From Duganella sp. sic0402 (GTDB taxonomy: Bacteria; Pseudomonadota; Gammaproteobacteria; Burkholderiales; Burkholderiaceae_D), in assembly GCF_019219065.1 (NCBI RefSeq), contig NZ_JAHUWK010000001.1, forward strand, positions 992,001 through 1,056,000: DNA of 64,000 nucleotides, written 5' to 3'. Positions 28,127 through 38,968 of the stretch are shown here, piece after piece (within the stretch, counting starts at the first letter, position 1; every line of letters begins with the position of its first letter). The notes beneath the pieces are model-generated. The model was given only the letters and a program-made list of their open reading frames with translations, did not search any database and was not told the DNA's origin. The position numbers were made by a program, and so were the translations under genes.

Positions 28127-29737
28127 TCACTCCCACTCAATGGTCGCAGGTGGCTTGCCGGAAATATCGTAAACGACACGGTTGATGCCGCGCACTTCGT
28201 TGATGATGCGGTTCGACACTTTACCCAGCAGCGCATGCGGCAGGTGCGCCCAGTGAGCGGTCATGAAGTCCTGCGTCTGCACGGCGCGCAGCGCCACCAC
28301 GTATTCGTAGGTGCGGCCATCGCCCATCACGCCCACCGATTTCACCGGCAGGAACACGGCAAACGCCTGCGAGGTCGCGTCGTACCAGTTCTGCGGCGCA
28401 GCGTCCTGGTCGAAACCAGGCACGATGGTCGCCTCGTACGGCGTGTTGCGCAGTTCTTCGATGAAGATCGCGTCGGCCTGGCGCAGCAGGTCGGCGTATT
28501 CCTTCTTGACTTCGCCCAGAATGCGCACGCCCAGGCCAGGGCCCGGGAACGGATGACGGTAGACCATGTCATGCGGCAGGCCCAGCGCCACGCCCAGCTT
28601 GCGCACTTCGTCCTTGAACAGTTCGCGCAGCGGTTCCAGCAGCGACAGCTTCATGTGCTCCGGCAGGCCGCCAACATTGTGGTGCGACTTGATGGTCTGG
28701 CCTTTTTTGCCCTTGCCTGCCGACTCGATCACGTCCGGATAGATGGTGCCTTGCGCCAGCCACTTGGCGTTGACCAGCTTGCCCGATTCCTTGTCGAACA
28801 CTTCGACAAATTCGCGGCCGATGATCTTGCGCTTTTGTTCTGGATCGCTAACGCCGGCCAGGTGGCCCATGAACTGGTCTTCCGCATCCACGCGGATGAC
28901 TTTCACGCCCAGGTTGTTGGCGAACATATCCATGACCATCTTGCCTTCGTTCAGGCGCAGCAGGCCGTGATCGACGAACACGCAGGTCAGCTGGTCGCCA
29001 ATGGCGCGATGGATCAGCGCAGCCGCCACCGACGAATCCACGCCGCCCGACAGGCCCAGGATCACTTCATCGGTGCCTACTTGCGCGCGGATTTTCTCGA
29101 CTGCTTCCGAGATGTAGTCCGGCATATTCCAGTCCGATTTGCAGCCGCAGATTTCGTGCACGAAGCGGCTCAGCATGACCTTGCCCTGCACCGTATGGGT
29201 GACTTCCGGGTGCCATTGCACGCCGTAGAACGATTTCTCTTCGTTGGCCATGGCGGCGATCGGGCACGATGGCGTGTCGCCCATCAGCACGAAGCCTGGC
29301 GGCATGTCCAGCACCTTGTCGCCGTGGCTCATCCAGACCTTTTGCATGCCGTGGCCTTCGTCGGTAACGAAGTCGACAATGCCGTCCAGCAGCTTGGTGT
29401 GATTGCGCGCGCGCACTTCGGCGTAACCGAATTCACGCACTTTACCGTTCTCGACCTTGCCGCCCAGCTGTGCGGCCATGGTTTGCATGCCGTAGCAGAT
29501 GCCCAGCACCGGCACGCCCAGTTCGAACACAGCGTCCGGCGCGCGCGGCGCGTCGCCTTCCAGCGTGGAACTGTGGCTGCCCGACAGGATCACGCCGGCG
29601 GCGCCGTAGCTGCGCACGAATTCGTCGCTGACGTCATACGGATACACTTCCGAGAACACGCCGGAATCGCGCACGCGGCGGGCGATCAGCTGGGTCACTT
29701 GGGAGCCGAAATCGAGAATGAGGATTTTAGAGTGCAT
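28127..29737 (-). CDS. guaA: GMP synthase (glutamine-hydrolysing)
   Basis: A 536-residue enzyme that amidates XMP to GMP. The glutaminase domain has the nucleophile Cys81 in GICYGMQ and the His/Glu pair in QWHPEVTH. The ATP pyrophosphatase domain has the P-loop [10 protein letters not shown]. The C-terminal dimerisation domain contains [17 protein letters not shown] and ends [18 protein letters not shown]. It follows guaB, with a transcription terminator in the 63-base gap, so it probably also has its own promoter or depends on read-through. Confidence 0.97.
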   Translation of the reverse strand: MHSKILILDFGSQVTQLIARRVRDSGVFSEVYPYDVSDEFVRSYGAAGVILSGSHSSTLEGDAPRAPDAVFELGVPVLGICYGMQTMAAQLGGKVENGKVREFGYAEVRARNHTKLLDGIVDFVTDEGHGMQKVWMSHGDKVLDMPPGFVLMGDTPSCPIAAMANEEKSFYGVQWHPEVTHTVQGKVMLSRFVHEICGCKSDWNMPDYISEAVEKIRAQVGTDEVILGLSGGVDSSVAAALIHRAIGDQLTCVFVDHGLLRLNEGKMVMDMFANNLGVKVIRVDAEDQFMGHLAGVSDPEQKRKIIGREFVEVFDKESGKLVNAKWLAQGTIYPDVIESAGKGKKGQTIKSHHNVGGLPEHMKLSLLEPLRELFKDEVRKLGVALGLPHDMVYRHPFPGPGLGVRILGEVKKEYADLLRQADAIFIEELRNTPYEATIVPGFDQDAAPQNWYDATSQAFAVFLPVKSVGVMGDGRTYEYVVALRAVQTQDFMTAHWAHLPHALLGKVSNRIINEVRGINRVVYDISGKPPATIEWE

Positions 29738-29762
29738 GGAGTTTGAACCAGTTTGAATATAG

Positions 29763-29790
29763 AAAAACGCCGGCGTGGGCCGCCGGCGTT
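29763..29790 (-). terminator. Terminator between guaB and guaA
   Basis: On the minus strand a 10-base stem AACGCCGGCG / CGCCGGCGTT with a five-base loop is followed by five T residues. It lies between the guaB stop and the guaA start, so it may only attenuate transcription into guaA. Confidence 0.88.
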
Positions 29791-29800
29791 TGCAAGGTGC

Positions 29801-31641
<1,841 letters not shown>

Positions 31642-32043
31642 ATGACCGAGTCGCAAAATCGACCGATACCTGAAGAGATGAAGGTTGCGCTTAACGAATG
31701 GGACCGCAAGGCGGCCAGGCTTAGCCGGCTGTATGCGCTGCTGGGCGCGCTGAGTGTTTCCTGCTCGTTGTTTGTCGCGACCTTTGTCGGCACGGATGAG
31801 GCGCTGACAGGATCGATACGCGTCGTGGCGTTTGTCGGCACGGCCTCACTGGCATGGATCGGCACCTTCAACATGGGCGGCAAAGCGCATGCATTGCGTA
31901 GCGCCTGGCGCATCCTGAATGCCGCGTGCATTCGATACAAGTACGAAGCTTCTTACACCTTCGAAGAACTGCATGCACAGTACGTCGCTGGCGAATCCCT
32001 GCTAGGCGTCATCACGATCCCCGAGCCTTCTCCCAAGCATTAA
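31642..32043 (+). CDS. Small two-helix membrane protein, SLATT-like topology
   Basis: A 133-residue protein. The ATG at 31642 has GGAG about eight bases upstream; the in-frame start at 31612 does not. A charged N-terminal helix (EEMKVALNEWDRKAARLSRL) is followed by two transmembrane helices, about residues 30-52 and 60-78. A cytoplasmic tail contains GGKAHALRSAWRILNAACIRYKYE, then YTFEELHAQYVAGESLL. The order of two transmembrane helices followed by a charged helix with K, R-x-x-W and an E-L element recalls SLATT/DUF4231 proteins. No nucleotidyltransferase or effector partner is adjacent, so the assignment is tentative. Confidence 0.6.
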   Translation: MTESQNRPIPEEMKVALNEWDRKAARLSRLYALLGALSVSCSLFVATFVGTDEALTGSIRVVAFVGTASLAWIGTFNMGGKAHALRSAWRILNAACIRYKYEASYTFEELHAQYVAGESLLGVITIPEPSPKH

Positions 32044-32347
32044 CAAGCGCTCAGCATATCCGGCACGCGCCGCGCTCGACGCCGGCGCGGCCAGCAGCGC
32101 CCTTCCTTCCAGTCAATTCCTCACGCTCCCCATAGCGATTCCTCTTCGATAACTCTGTTATCAGTCTGAATTTAAATACTACCAATCAACAATTCCCATT
32201 GGCAATTGTTAAATATTGCTGCGCGGAATTGGTGTTGTTTTCTCGCCAATTTAAGAAAATTGTTATTGTTGCATCGCCTAACGGCAATCAACAGTCCGGC
32301 GGCTGATCTGCCGGTCACTATAACTTTATGTATTTAGGGGTTCTACA
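32044..32347. other. AT-rich gene-free region before the PEP-CTERM gene
   Basis: About 300 bases, AT-rich from 32140 on. It contains AACAATT-cccattggc-AATTGTT, a 7-base perfect inverted repeat at 32188-32210. It very likely carries the promoter of the following gene; the ribosome site AGGGG at about 32334-32340 belongs to that gene. Confidence 0.5.
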
Positions 32348-32839
32348 ATGAAACAACTGAAGCTTATCGCTGCTGCTGCCCTGCTCTCCGCAACCGCTTT
32401 CTCCGCCAGCGCTGCCGATCAGGAAATCCTGATCGCACCTGACATCACCTTCGATTTCAAAGGTGTTGCCACCACCACCGACAGCCTGCTGTCGGGAAAT
32501 ACCGACGTACTGACCTTTACCGGCCTGAGCGCTGGCTGGTACCAGGTTGAACTGTCGGTCAGCGGCAACTATGTCAATCTGACTTCCGCGTCGATTAACG
32601 GCCAAACGCCATTCTCGCTGGTGAATGGCAGCAAAACCACCTCGGCGCTGTTTGAAATCACCTCGGCCTCGCCATTCAAACTGACCCTGAATGGTAGCGT
32701 GCTCAATTCGGACCTGGCCAAATACTCCGGTCACATCACCGTTTCGGCCGTACCTGAGCCTGCCACCTACGGCATGCTGCTGGGCGGTCTGGGCCTGATG
32801 GGCTTCGTCGCACGTCGTCGCAAGCAACAGCAGCAGTAA
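32348..32839 (+). CDS. PEP-CTERM sorting domain protein (FxDxF-type)
   Basis: A 163-residue exported protein. An N-terminal signal peptide (MKQLKLIAAAALLSATAFSASA) is followed by a beta-rich mature region beginning DITFDFKG, close to the FxDxF group. It ends with the PEP-CTERM tripartite signal: VPEPATYGMLLGGLGLMGFVARRRK. PEP-CTERM proteins are processed by exosortase and typically end up on the cell surface or in the extracellular matrix. No exosortase or exopolysaccharide genes lie in the window, as is common for these scattered substrates. Confidence 0.9.
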   Translation: MKQLKLIAAAALLSATAFSASAADQEILIAPDITFDFKGVATTTDSLLSGNTDVLTFTGLSAGWYQVELSVSGNYVNLTSASINGQTPFSLVNGSKTTSALFEITSASPFKLTLNGSVLNSDLAKYSGHITVSAVPEPATYGMLLGGLGLMGFVARRRKQQQQ

Positions 32840-32915
32840 TGTAGTCCGGCGCTCCAGTTGACAGTCGCCACGAATAGTGGCGAAATCTATGCAAGCGTTA
32901 CTGGAGCGCCACCTC

Positions 32916-33398
32916 ATGACCATCCGTGTAGGACTTACCCTCGCCGCCGCCCTGCTGGCAATTTCGCCGCTGGCGACCGCACAATATATCTGGATCGATG
33001 ACAAGGGCTTCAAGCAACTGTCGGATCGCCCACCGCCACCCAGCGTTGCGGAAAACCGCATATTGAAATCGCCGGGCAAGCCTGTGTTTAACCCCTACGC
33101 GCCCGCCGAATCCGAGCCGGCCGCGATCAAGGCGCCGCCCACCATCGCAGAGCGCAACGCCGATTTCAACAAGCGCCAGGCAGCCACTGCCGAGGCCGCC
33201 CGCAGCGCCGCCAGCGAGGCGCAACACACAATTGACAAAGCCGCCAATTGTGACGCTGCCCGCAAGAACCAACTGGCGCTGGATCAGGGCTTAAGGCTGA
33301 GCACTTTCGATCAAAATGGCGAGCGCGGCTATATGAATGACGCCCAGCGCGAAGATTTGCGTAAAAACACGCAAAAAGTGTTGGTTGATTGCAAATAG
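32916..33398 (+). CDS. DUF4124 domain-containing exported protein
   Basis: A 160-residue protein. I chose the ATG at 32916, which has GGAG nine bases upstream and gives a clean signal peptide (MTIRVGLTLAAALLAISPLATA). The DUF4124 core QYIWIDDKGFKQLSDRPPPPSV follows. The middle is proline/alanine rich with heptad-like AATAEAARSAASEAQH, and the C-terminus has two cysteines (NCDAARKN and VDCK). DUF4124 proteins are periplasmic and mostly of unknown function. In many related genomes a DUF4124 gene sits next to guaB or rnfH. Confidence 0.85.
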   Translation: MTIRVGLTLAAALLAISPLATAQYIWIDDKGFKQLSDRPPPPSVAENRILKSPGKPVFNPYAPAESEPAAIKAPPTIAERNADFNKRQAATAEAARSAASEAQHTIDKAANCDAARKNQLALDQGLRLSTFDQNGERGYMNDAQREDLRKNTQKVLVDCK

Positions 33399-33427
33399 AG
33401 GATGATACTTTGGGCGTAGCTGCCGTA

Positions 33428-33441
33428 TGATATCGCTATCA
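33428..33441. promoter_or_regulatory. GntR-type operator before the LacI-family gene
   Basis: TGATATCGCTATCA, ending 20 bases before the regulator start codon, is an imperfect 14-base palindrome (arms TGATA/TATCA). It matches TGTTAGCGCTATCA at 34567 in 12 of 14 positions, which suggests autoregulation. Confidence 0.6.
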
Positions 33442-33461
33442 ATATCATTCCAGTCTCATCA

Positions 33462-34490
33462 ATGACGAAGACTCAAGCGGGCAAGAGCCGCGCCAGTGGG
33501 CGCATCACCCTGGCGATGGTGGCCGAGAAAGCCGGCGTGGCCACCATGACCGCCTCCCGCGCCATCACCCAGCCGGAGATGGTATCGCAGGCGCTGCGTG
33601 ACCGGGTGGACCAGGCTGTGGCCGAACTCGGCTATGTGCCCAACCGCGCCGCCCGCGCGCTGGCCTCGTCGCAGTCCAAGGTAATCGCGGTACTGGTGCC
33701 CTCGCTATCGAACGCGGTGTTCACCGAAGTGCTGGCCGGCATCCAGGACGCGCTGGACGCCGATGACTACCAGATCCTGATCGGCAATACCCGCTATTCC
33801 GACAAGGAAGAAGAAAAGCTGATCGCCACCTATCTGCAATCGGCCCCGGACGGCATGCTGCTGTCCGGCCTCACCCACAGCCCGCGCGTGCAGCAGATTC
33901 TGACCACCTCGCGCGTGCCGGTGGTGTCGATGATGGACATGTCCACCGATCCGGACCAATTGACTGTCGGCTTCTCGCAATTCCAGGCCGGCCACGCGAT
34001 GACCCGCTACCTGCTCGACAAGGGCCACAAGCGCATCGGCTTCATCGGCGCGCAACTGGACGAGCGTACGCTGCGCCGCGCCGAAGGCTACCGCAAGGCG
34101 ATGCAGGAAGCCGGCCTTGCCGATCCCAAGCTGGAAGTGATGGTCGGCGAGCCGTCCACCATCGCCCTCGGCGCAGAACTGGTGGGCCGCATGCTGGCGC
34201 AGGCGCCGGACTGCGACGCCATTTTCTGCTGCAACGATGACCTGGCCCACGGCGCCATCTATCAATGCCAGCGGCGCGGCATCGCGGTGCCGTCGCAGCT
34301 GGCCATCTGCGGCTTTAACGACCTGCCTGCCTCCGCCTGGATGAATCCCTCCCTGACCACCATCGGCACGCCGCGCTACCGCATCGGCTATGAAGCGGCT
34401 ACCTTGCTGCGTTCGGTGATCAAGGGCGAAGCCCCGGCCAGCAAACAGATCGACCTCGGCTTCACGCTGATGGCGCGTGAGAGCGCCTAG
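33462..34490 (+). CDS. gntR: LacI-family repressor, GntR (gluconate) type
   Basis: A 342-residue regulator. The N-terminal helix-turn-helix (ITLAMVAEKAGVATMTASRAI) and hinge helix (NRAARALASSQSK) are typical of the LacI family. The type I periplasmic-binding effector domain has SLSNAVFTEVLAGIQDAL, DGMLLSGLTHSPRVQQIL and FCCNDDLAHGAIYQCQRRGI. Sequence and the neighbouring gluconokinase point to a GntR-like repressor that responds to gluconate or 6-phosphogluconate. It starts the accessory block; palindromes resembling E. coli GntR boxes precede it and two genes downstream. Confidence 0.85.
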   Translation: MTKTQAGKSRASGRITLAMVAEKAGVATMTASRAITQPEMVSQALRDRVDQAVAELGYVPNRAARALASSQSKVIAVLVPSLSNAVFTEVLAGIQDALDADDYQILIGNTRYSDKEEEKLIATYLQSAPDGMLLSGLTHSPRVQQILTTSRVPVVSMMDMSTDPDQLTVGFSQFQAGHAMTRYLLDKGHKRIGFIGAQLDERTLRRAEGYRKAMQEAGLADPKLEVMVGEPSTIALGAELVGRMLAQAPDCDAIFCCNDDLAHGAIYQCQRRGIAVPSQLAICGFNDLPASAWMNPSLTTIGTPRYRIGYEAATLLRSVIKGEAPASKQIDLGFTLMARESA

Positions 34491-34566
34491 GCCGGAAATA
34501 CCACTGCTGCGTCGCAGCATCGATAGTTCTTTACAAATTTTTCAATCCGTCTAAACTCGCGCAAAC

Positions 34567-34580
34567 TGTTAGCGCTATCA
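34567..34580. promoter_or_regulatory. GntR-type operator before gluconokinase
   Basis: TGTTAGCGCTATCA is a near-perfect 14-base palindrome (one mismatch pair), 16 bases before the gntK start. Confidence 0.65.
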
Positions 34581-34596
34581 TTGCTCTTGAAAACAT

Positions 34597-35100
34597 ATGC
34601 AAAAGAACACACAAACTCGTTGGGTCGTCATGGGTGTCAGCGGCTGCGGCAAAAGTTCGATCGGATTGCAATTGGCGGGCGCGCTGCAAGTGCCCTTCCT
34701 CGAAGGCGACACGTATCACTCCTACGCCAATGTGGCCAAGATGACTGCCGGCGTGCCGCTGACCGACGCCGACCGCGCTGACTGGCTGCTGGCGCTGCAC
34801 AAGGAAATCCGCGACGCGCGCCTTAAGCAAACCGGGCTGGTACTGTCCTGCTCATCGCTGAAACGCCGCTACCGCGACCTGCTGCGCAGCGCCGATCCCG
34901 AGCTGCGTTTTGCCCACCTGGCCGGCCCGCGCGAACTGATCGCCGAACGCATGGCGGCACGCAAGGAGCACTATATGCCGACCACGCTGCTCGACAGCCA
35001 GCTGGCCACGCTGGAACCGCTGCAGGACGATGAAGCCGGCCTGGTGCTGGATATCGCCGAGCCGCCGGCCCAGCTGGTGCAGCAGATATTGAGAACATGA
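34597..35100 (+). CDS. gntK: Gluconokinase
   Basis: A 167-residue kinase that phosphorylates D-gluconate to 6-phosphogluconate with ATP. Walker A is GVSGCGKSSIG at about residues 13-23. FLEGDTYHSYANVAKMTAGVPLTDADRADWL is the gluconate-binding/LID part specific to GntK, and CSSLKRRYRDLLR follows. Length matches the E. coli enzymes. It follows the GntR-type regulator and precedes the symporter, and it would handle the gluconate released by the phosphorylase at 36564. Confidence 0.95.
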   Translation: MQKNTQTRWVVMGVSGCGKSSIGLQLAGALQVPFLEGDTYHSYANVAKMTAGVPLTDADRADWLLALHKEIRDARLKQTGLVLSCSSLKRRYRDLLRSADPELRFAHLAGPRELIAERMAARKEHYMPTTLLDSQLATLEPLQDDEAGLVLDIAEPPAQLVQQILRT

Positions 35101-35109
35101 ATTAAGACA

Positions 35110-35127
35110 TGATAGTTACCGCTATCA
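35110..35127. promoter_or_regulatory. GntR-type operator before the GPH symporter
   Basis: TGATAG-ttaccg-CTATCA has perfect 6-base arms. The inner AGTTACCGCTATCA resembles the E. coli GntR box core (TGTTACCGGTAACA). It is 88 bases before the symporter start, so it may control transport and phosphorylase genes separately from gntK. Confidence 0.6.
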
Positions 35128-35214
35128 GCAACCGGCTCTCCCCGGAACATCAGCAAGTTCCGTTCAGGCAGTGATACGCTGCCTGCTTTTACATGTAAGA
35201 CGATCAAGGCGACC

Positions 35215-36552
35215 GTGAACAAACAACTGACCTGGCGCGAGAAAATCAGCTACGGCATTGCCGATATGGGCTTCAATTTTTATTGGACCAATGTCGCCAC
35301 CTTCCTGCTGATTTACTACACCGACGTATTCGGCATTTCCGCCGCAGCCGCCGCCTCGATGATGTTCACGATCAAGATCATCAACGCCTTCACCGACCCG
35401 ATGATCGGCGCCGCCGCCGACCGCACCGTCACCCGCTGGGGCAAATTCCGCCCTTACCTGATCTGGGTGCCGCTGCCGCTGGCCTGCGCCGCCTTTCTCA
35501 CCTACACCACGCCGGACCTGTCGGAAGACGGCAAGATCATCTGGGCCTATGGCACTTACCTGGCGATGATGGTGTGCTACACCTGCATCAATATTCCCTA
35601 CAACGCTTTGTCCGGCGTGCTGTCCTCCGATCCGCAGGAACGCTCCACCGTCAATGGCCTGCGCTTCATTTTTGCCTTCGCCGGCGGCACGCTGGTGACG
35701 GCCGCCACGCCGGGACTGGTCCAATGGCTTGGCGGCGGCAACGACGAGCTGGGCTGGCAGCTGACCATGCTGACCTGGAGCGTGTTTGCCTCGGTGCTGT
35801 TTGTGTTCACTTTCCTCAACACCCGCGAACGTGTCGCGCCGCCGGCTGAGCAAAAGACCAACGTCTGGCAGGACATCCGCGACCTGTCGCAAAACCGCCC
35901 GTGGGTGGCGCTGTTCTTCCTGGCGCTGATCATCATGATCACCATCACGCTGCGCACCAGCAGCGCTGCCTATTACTTCAAATACGTGGTCGAACGTCCC
36001 GACCTGATGGCCGGCTTTGTGCCGGCGTACATGATGGCCGCCGCCGCCGGCGCCTCGCTGACGCCGCTGATGACGCGCTTCGTCGACAAGAAAAAGCTGA
36101 TGATGATATTGATGGCCATCACCGCCATCCTGTCGTCGGCCTTCTTCTTCGTGCCCAAGAATCAGATCTGGCTGATGTTCACGCTGCAGATCAGCATGGG
36201 CCTGGTGCTGGGCCCCAAGTCGCCATTGGCCTTCTCCATGTATGCCGACACCGCCGACTACAACGAATGGCGCACCGGCCGCCGCGCCACGGCAATGACC
36301 TTCGCCGCCGCCACCTTCTCGCAAAAGCTCGGCACCGCAGTCGCGGTCGCGGTGATCGGCGCCATCTTCACCAAGCTCGGTTATGTCGCCAACGCCGCGC
36401 AGACCGCAGGCTCGCAAGCGGGCATCGTTTGGCTGATGTCGTTTATCCCGGCCGTGTTCGCACTGCTCGCGGTGGCCGTGATGTTCATGTACAACCTCGA
36501 TAACAACAAGCTGCTACAGATTCAAAAAGATCTGGAAGCGCGCAAATCCTGA
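35215..36552 (+). CDS. GPH-family sugar:cation symporter
   Basis: A 445-residue inner-membrane transporter beginning with GTG, five bases after AAGG. The glycoside-pentoside-hexuronide family pattern is clear: [54 protein letters not shown] (cation-binding Asp), [13 protein letters not shown] and [30 protein letters not shown]. Relatives take up disaccharides and other glycosides with Na+ or H+. The next gene begins right at its stop (in-frame ATG shared, or at 36564), so it is co-expressed with the GH94 phosphorylase; I infer the substrate to be cellobionate or a similar aldobionate. Confidence 0.92.
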   Translation: MNKQLTWREKISYGIADMGFNFYWTNVATFLLIYYTDVFGISAAAAASMMFTIKIINAFTDPMIGAAADRTVTRWGKFRPYLIWVPLPLACAAFLTYTTPDLSEDGKIIWAYGTYLAMMVCYTCINIPYNALSGVLSSDPQERSTVNGLRFIFAFAGGTLVTAATPGLVQWLGGGNDELGWQLTMLTWSVFASVLFVFTFLNTRERVAPPAEQKTNVWQDIRDLSQNRPWVALFFLALIIMITITLRTSSAAYYFKYVVERPDLMAGFVPAYMMAAAAGASLTPLMTRFVDKKKLMMILMAITAILSSAFFFVPKNQIWLMFTLQISMGLVLGPKSPLAFSMYADTADYNEWRTGRRATAMTFAAATFSQKLGTAVAVAVIGAIFTKLGYVANAAQTAGSQAGIVWLMSFIPAVFALLAVAVMFMYNLDNNKLLQIQKDLEARKS

Positions 36553-36563
36553 TGGAGATTTCT

Positions 36564-38933
36564 ATGCTACGCCCGACCCACAACGGTGACCGCTACGAAC
36601 TGACCAGCCCTACGGCCATGCCGCAGGCAGCGGGCTTCCTGTGGAATCAGAAGATGATGATACAGATCACCTGCCGCGGCTACGCCACCGCGCAGTACAT
36701 GCAGCCGGAACCAGCCAAGTACGCGTATGCACCCAACCTGGAGGCCAAGACCTTCATGCAGCCGGAGCAGAACTACTACGCGCACCATCCCGGCCGCTTC
36801 TTCTACATCAAGGACGAGGAGACTGGCGAGATCTTTTCCGCACCATACGAGCCGGCGCGCGCCAAGGTGGAGCGCTTCGCCTTCTCGGTCGGCAAGAGCA
36901 ATATCGCATGGACAGTCGAGCACCTGGACGTGCGCGTCGAGCTGACGCTCGGCCTGCCAACTGCCGATGTGGTGGAGCTGTGGTCGCTGCGCTTGACCAA
37001 TCTGTCCGGCCGTGCGCGCAAGATCAGCGTCTATCCTTACTTCCCGATCGGCTATATGTCGTGGATGAACCAGTCCGGCGAATACCGCGCGGACCTGGGC
37101 GGCGTGGTGGCCAGCAGCGTCACGCCGTATCAAAAAGTGGCCGACTACTTCAAGCAGAAAGACTTCAAGGACAAGACCTACTTCCTGTGCGAACACGCGC
37201 CGGATGCGTGGGAGGTGCGCCAGTCCGCATTTGAAGGCGAAGGCGGCTTGCAGCATCCCTCAGCGATTCAGGCCGAACAACTGGGCGGCAGCGATGCGCG
37301 CTACGAAACCCCGACCGCTGCCGTGCAATACCGCCTGGCGCTGGCCGCTGGCGAGGCGCGCGACTACCGCTTCATTTTCGGCCCCGCATTCGATGATGCG
37401 GAAATCCGCGCCATGCGTACAAAATACCTGAGCGCGGCCGCCTTCGACAGCGCCGCACAGGAATACGCAGCCTACGTCGCCAGCGGCGATGGCTGCCTGC
37501 GCATCGAAACGCCGGACGCGGACCTGGATAACTTCGTCAACAACTGGCTGCCGCGCCAGGTGTTTTACCACGGCGACGTGAATCGCCTCAGCACCGACCC
37601 GCAGACGCGCAACTACCTGCAAGACAATATGGGCATGAGCTTCATCAAGCCCGGCGTGATGCGCGCCGCTTTCCTGCACGCGCTGTCGCAACAGGAAGCC
37701 AGCGGCGCCATGCCCGACGGTATCCTGCTGGCGGAAGGCGCGGAGCTCAAATACATCAACCAGGTGCCGCACACCGATCATTGCGTATGGCTGCCGGTCG
37801 CGCTTAAAGTCTACCTCGACGAAACCGGCGACTACGACATCCTCAACGAAGACGTGATCGGCAAGGAGAGCGGCGTCGCGCTCACCGTCTCCGAGCGCGT
37901 CAGCAGCGCCATGGACTGGCTGCTGCAGGCGCGCGACAAGCGTGGCCTGAGCTATATCGCGCAAGGCGACTGGTGCGACCCGATGAATATGGTCGGCTAC
38001 AAGGGCCGTGGTGTCTCTGGCTGGCTGACCGTGGCCACCGCCTATGCGCTCAACCTGTGGGCCGAGATTTGCGAAACCACCGGCGCCAGTTCCTCGCTGG
38101 CGGAAAGCGCCAGGCACTTCCGCGCCGGTGCGCATGCCGTCAACCGCGCCGCCAACGAACACCTGTGGGATGGCGACTGGTTCGCGCGCGGCATCACCGA
38201 CGACAACGTCACCTTTGGCATCCGCAAGGACAAGGAAGGCCGCATCTGGCTCAATCCGCAGGCCTGGGCGATCCTCAGCGGCGCCGCCAATGCCGGCCAG
38301 CGCGCATCGATGCTGGCCCAAGTCGATGAGCACCTGGTCACGCCATACGGCGTGCAGATGTTCGCGCCGCCGTTCAGCGCCATGCGCGACGACGTCGGAC
38401 GCGTGACGCAGAAGCACCCTGGCTCGGCGGAGAACGGCGCGGTCTACAACCACGCCGCCGTGTTCTACATCTACAGCCTGTACACCGCCGGCGAAAGCGA
38501 GCGCGCCTACGACCTGCTGCGCCGCATGCTGCCCGGCCCGAGCGAGCAGGACTACCTGCAACGCGGCCAGCTGCCGGTGTTCATCCCGAATTACTATCGC
38601 GGTGCCTGGCGCGAGTACCCGCGCACCGCCGGCCGTTCCAGCCAGCTGTTCAACACCGGCACGGTGTCGTGGGTCTATCTGTGCTTTGTTGAAGGCCTGT
38701 GCGGCCTGAAAGGTACGGCCGATGGCCTGTCCATCAATCCGCAGCTGCCTGCACACTGGGACGGCATCAAAGTCGCGCGCAAGTTCCGTCATGCCAGTTT
38801 CGATGTATCGATAGAGCGCGCTGACGTCGAGCAGGTGCAAGTCTGGGACGGGGACAAGCGTTTGACTGAAAACGTTTTCACCGGTATCGTTGCAGGCGGA
38901 GCATATGCGCTGAAGGTTCTGATTCCGCGCTGA
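36564..38933 (+). CDS. GH94 phosphorylase, probable cellobionic acid phosphorylase
   Basis: A 789-residue cytoplasmic enzyme with no signal peptide. The ATG at 36564 has a TGGAG site; an ATG at 36552 lies within it. The N-terminal beta-sandwich has [20 protein letters not shown] and [20 protein letters not shown]. The (alpha/alpha)6 catalytic domain has [14 protein letters not shown], the GH94 acid motif GDWCDPMN (Asp473 and Asp476), [18 protein letters not shown], and [15 protein letters not shown]. The sequence matches my recollection of the cellobionic acid phosphorylase group better than cellobiose phosphorylase. That group splits 4-O-beta-glucosyl-gluconate with phosphate into alpha-glucose 1-phosphate and gluconate. 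The adjacent gluconokinase and GntR regulator support this. Confidence 0.8.
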   Translation: MLRPTHNGDRYELTSPTAMPQAAGFLWNQKMMIQITCRGYATAQYMQPEPAKYAYAPNLEAKTFMQPEQNYYAHHPGRFFYIKDEETGEIFSAPYEPARAKVERFAFSVGKSNIAWTVEHLDVRVELTLGLPTADVVELWSLRLTNLSGRARKISVYPYFPIGYMSWMNQSGEYRADLGGVVASSVTPYQKVADYFKQKDFKDKTYFLCEHAPDAWEVRQSAFEGEGGLQHPSAIQAEQLGGSDARYETPTAAVQYRLALAAGEARDYRFIFGPAFDDAEIRAMRTKYLSAAAFDSAAQEYAAYVASGDGCLRIETPDADLDNFVNNWLPRQVFYHGDVNRLSTDPQTRNYLQDNMGMSFIKPGVMRAAFLHALSQQEASGAMPDGILLAEGAELKYINQVPHTDHCVWLPVALKVYLDETGDYDILNEDVIGKESGVALTVSERVSSAMDWLLQARDKRGLSYIAQGDWCDPMNMVGYKGRGVSGWLTVATAYALNLWAEICETTGASSSLAESARHFRAGAHAVNRAANEHLWDGDWFARGITDDNVTFGIRKDKEGRIWLNPQAWAILSGAANAGQRASMLAQVDEHLVTPYGVQMFAPPFSAMRDDVGRVTQKHPGSAENGAVYNHAAVFYIYSLYTAGESERAYDLLRRMLPGPSEQDYLQRGQLPVFIPNYYRGAWREYPRTAGRSSQLFNTGTVSWVYLCFVEGLCGLKGTADGLSINPQLPAHWDGIKVARKFRHASFDVSIERADVEQVQVWDGDKRLTENVFTGIVAGGAYALKVLIPR

Positions 38934-38968
38934 AGATCAACTTAAAATTATAAGGACACTGTAATCGT

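Noticed and set aside
36564..38933. Calling the GH94 gene a cellobiose phosphorylase
   Set aside because: The N-terminal block and neighbouring gluconokinase/GntR fit cellobionic acid phosphorylase better; kept open in the finding.
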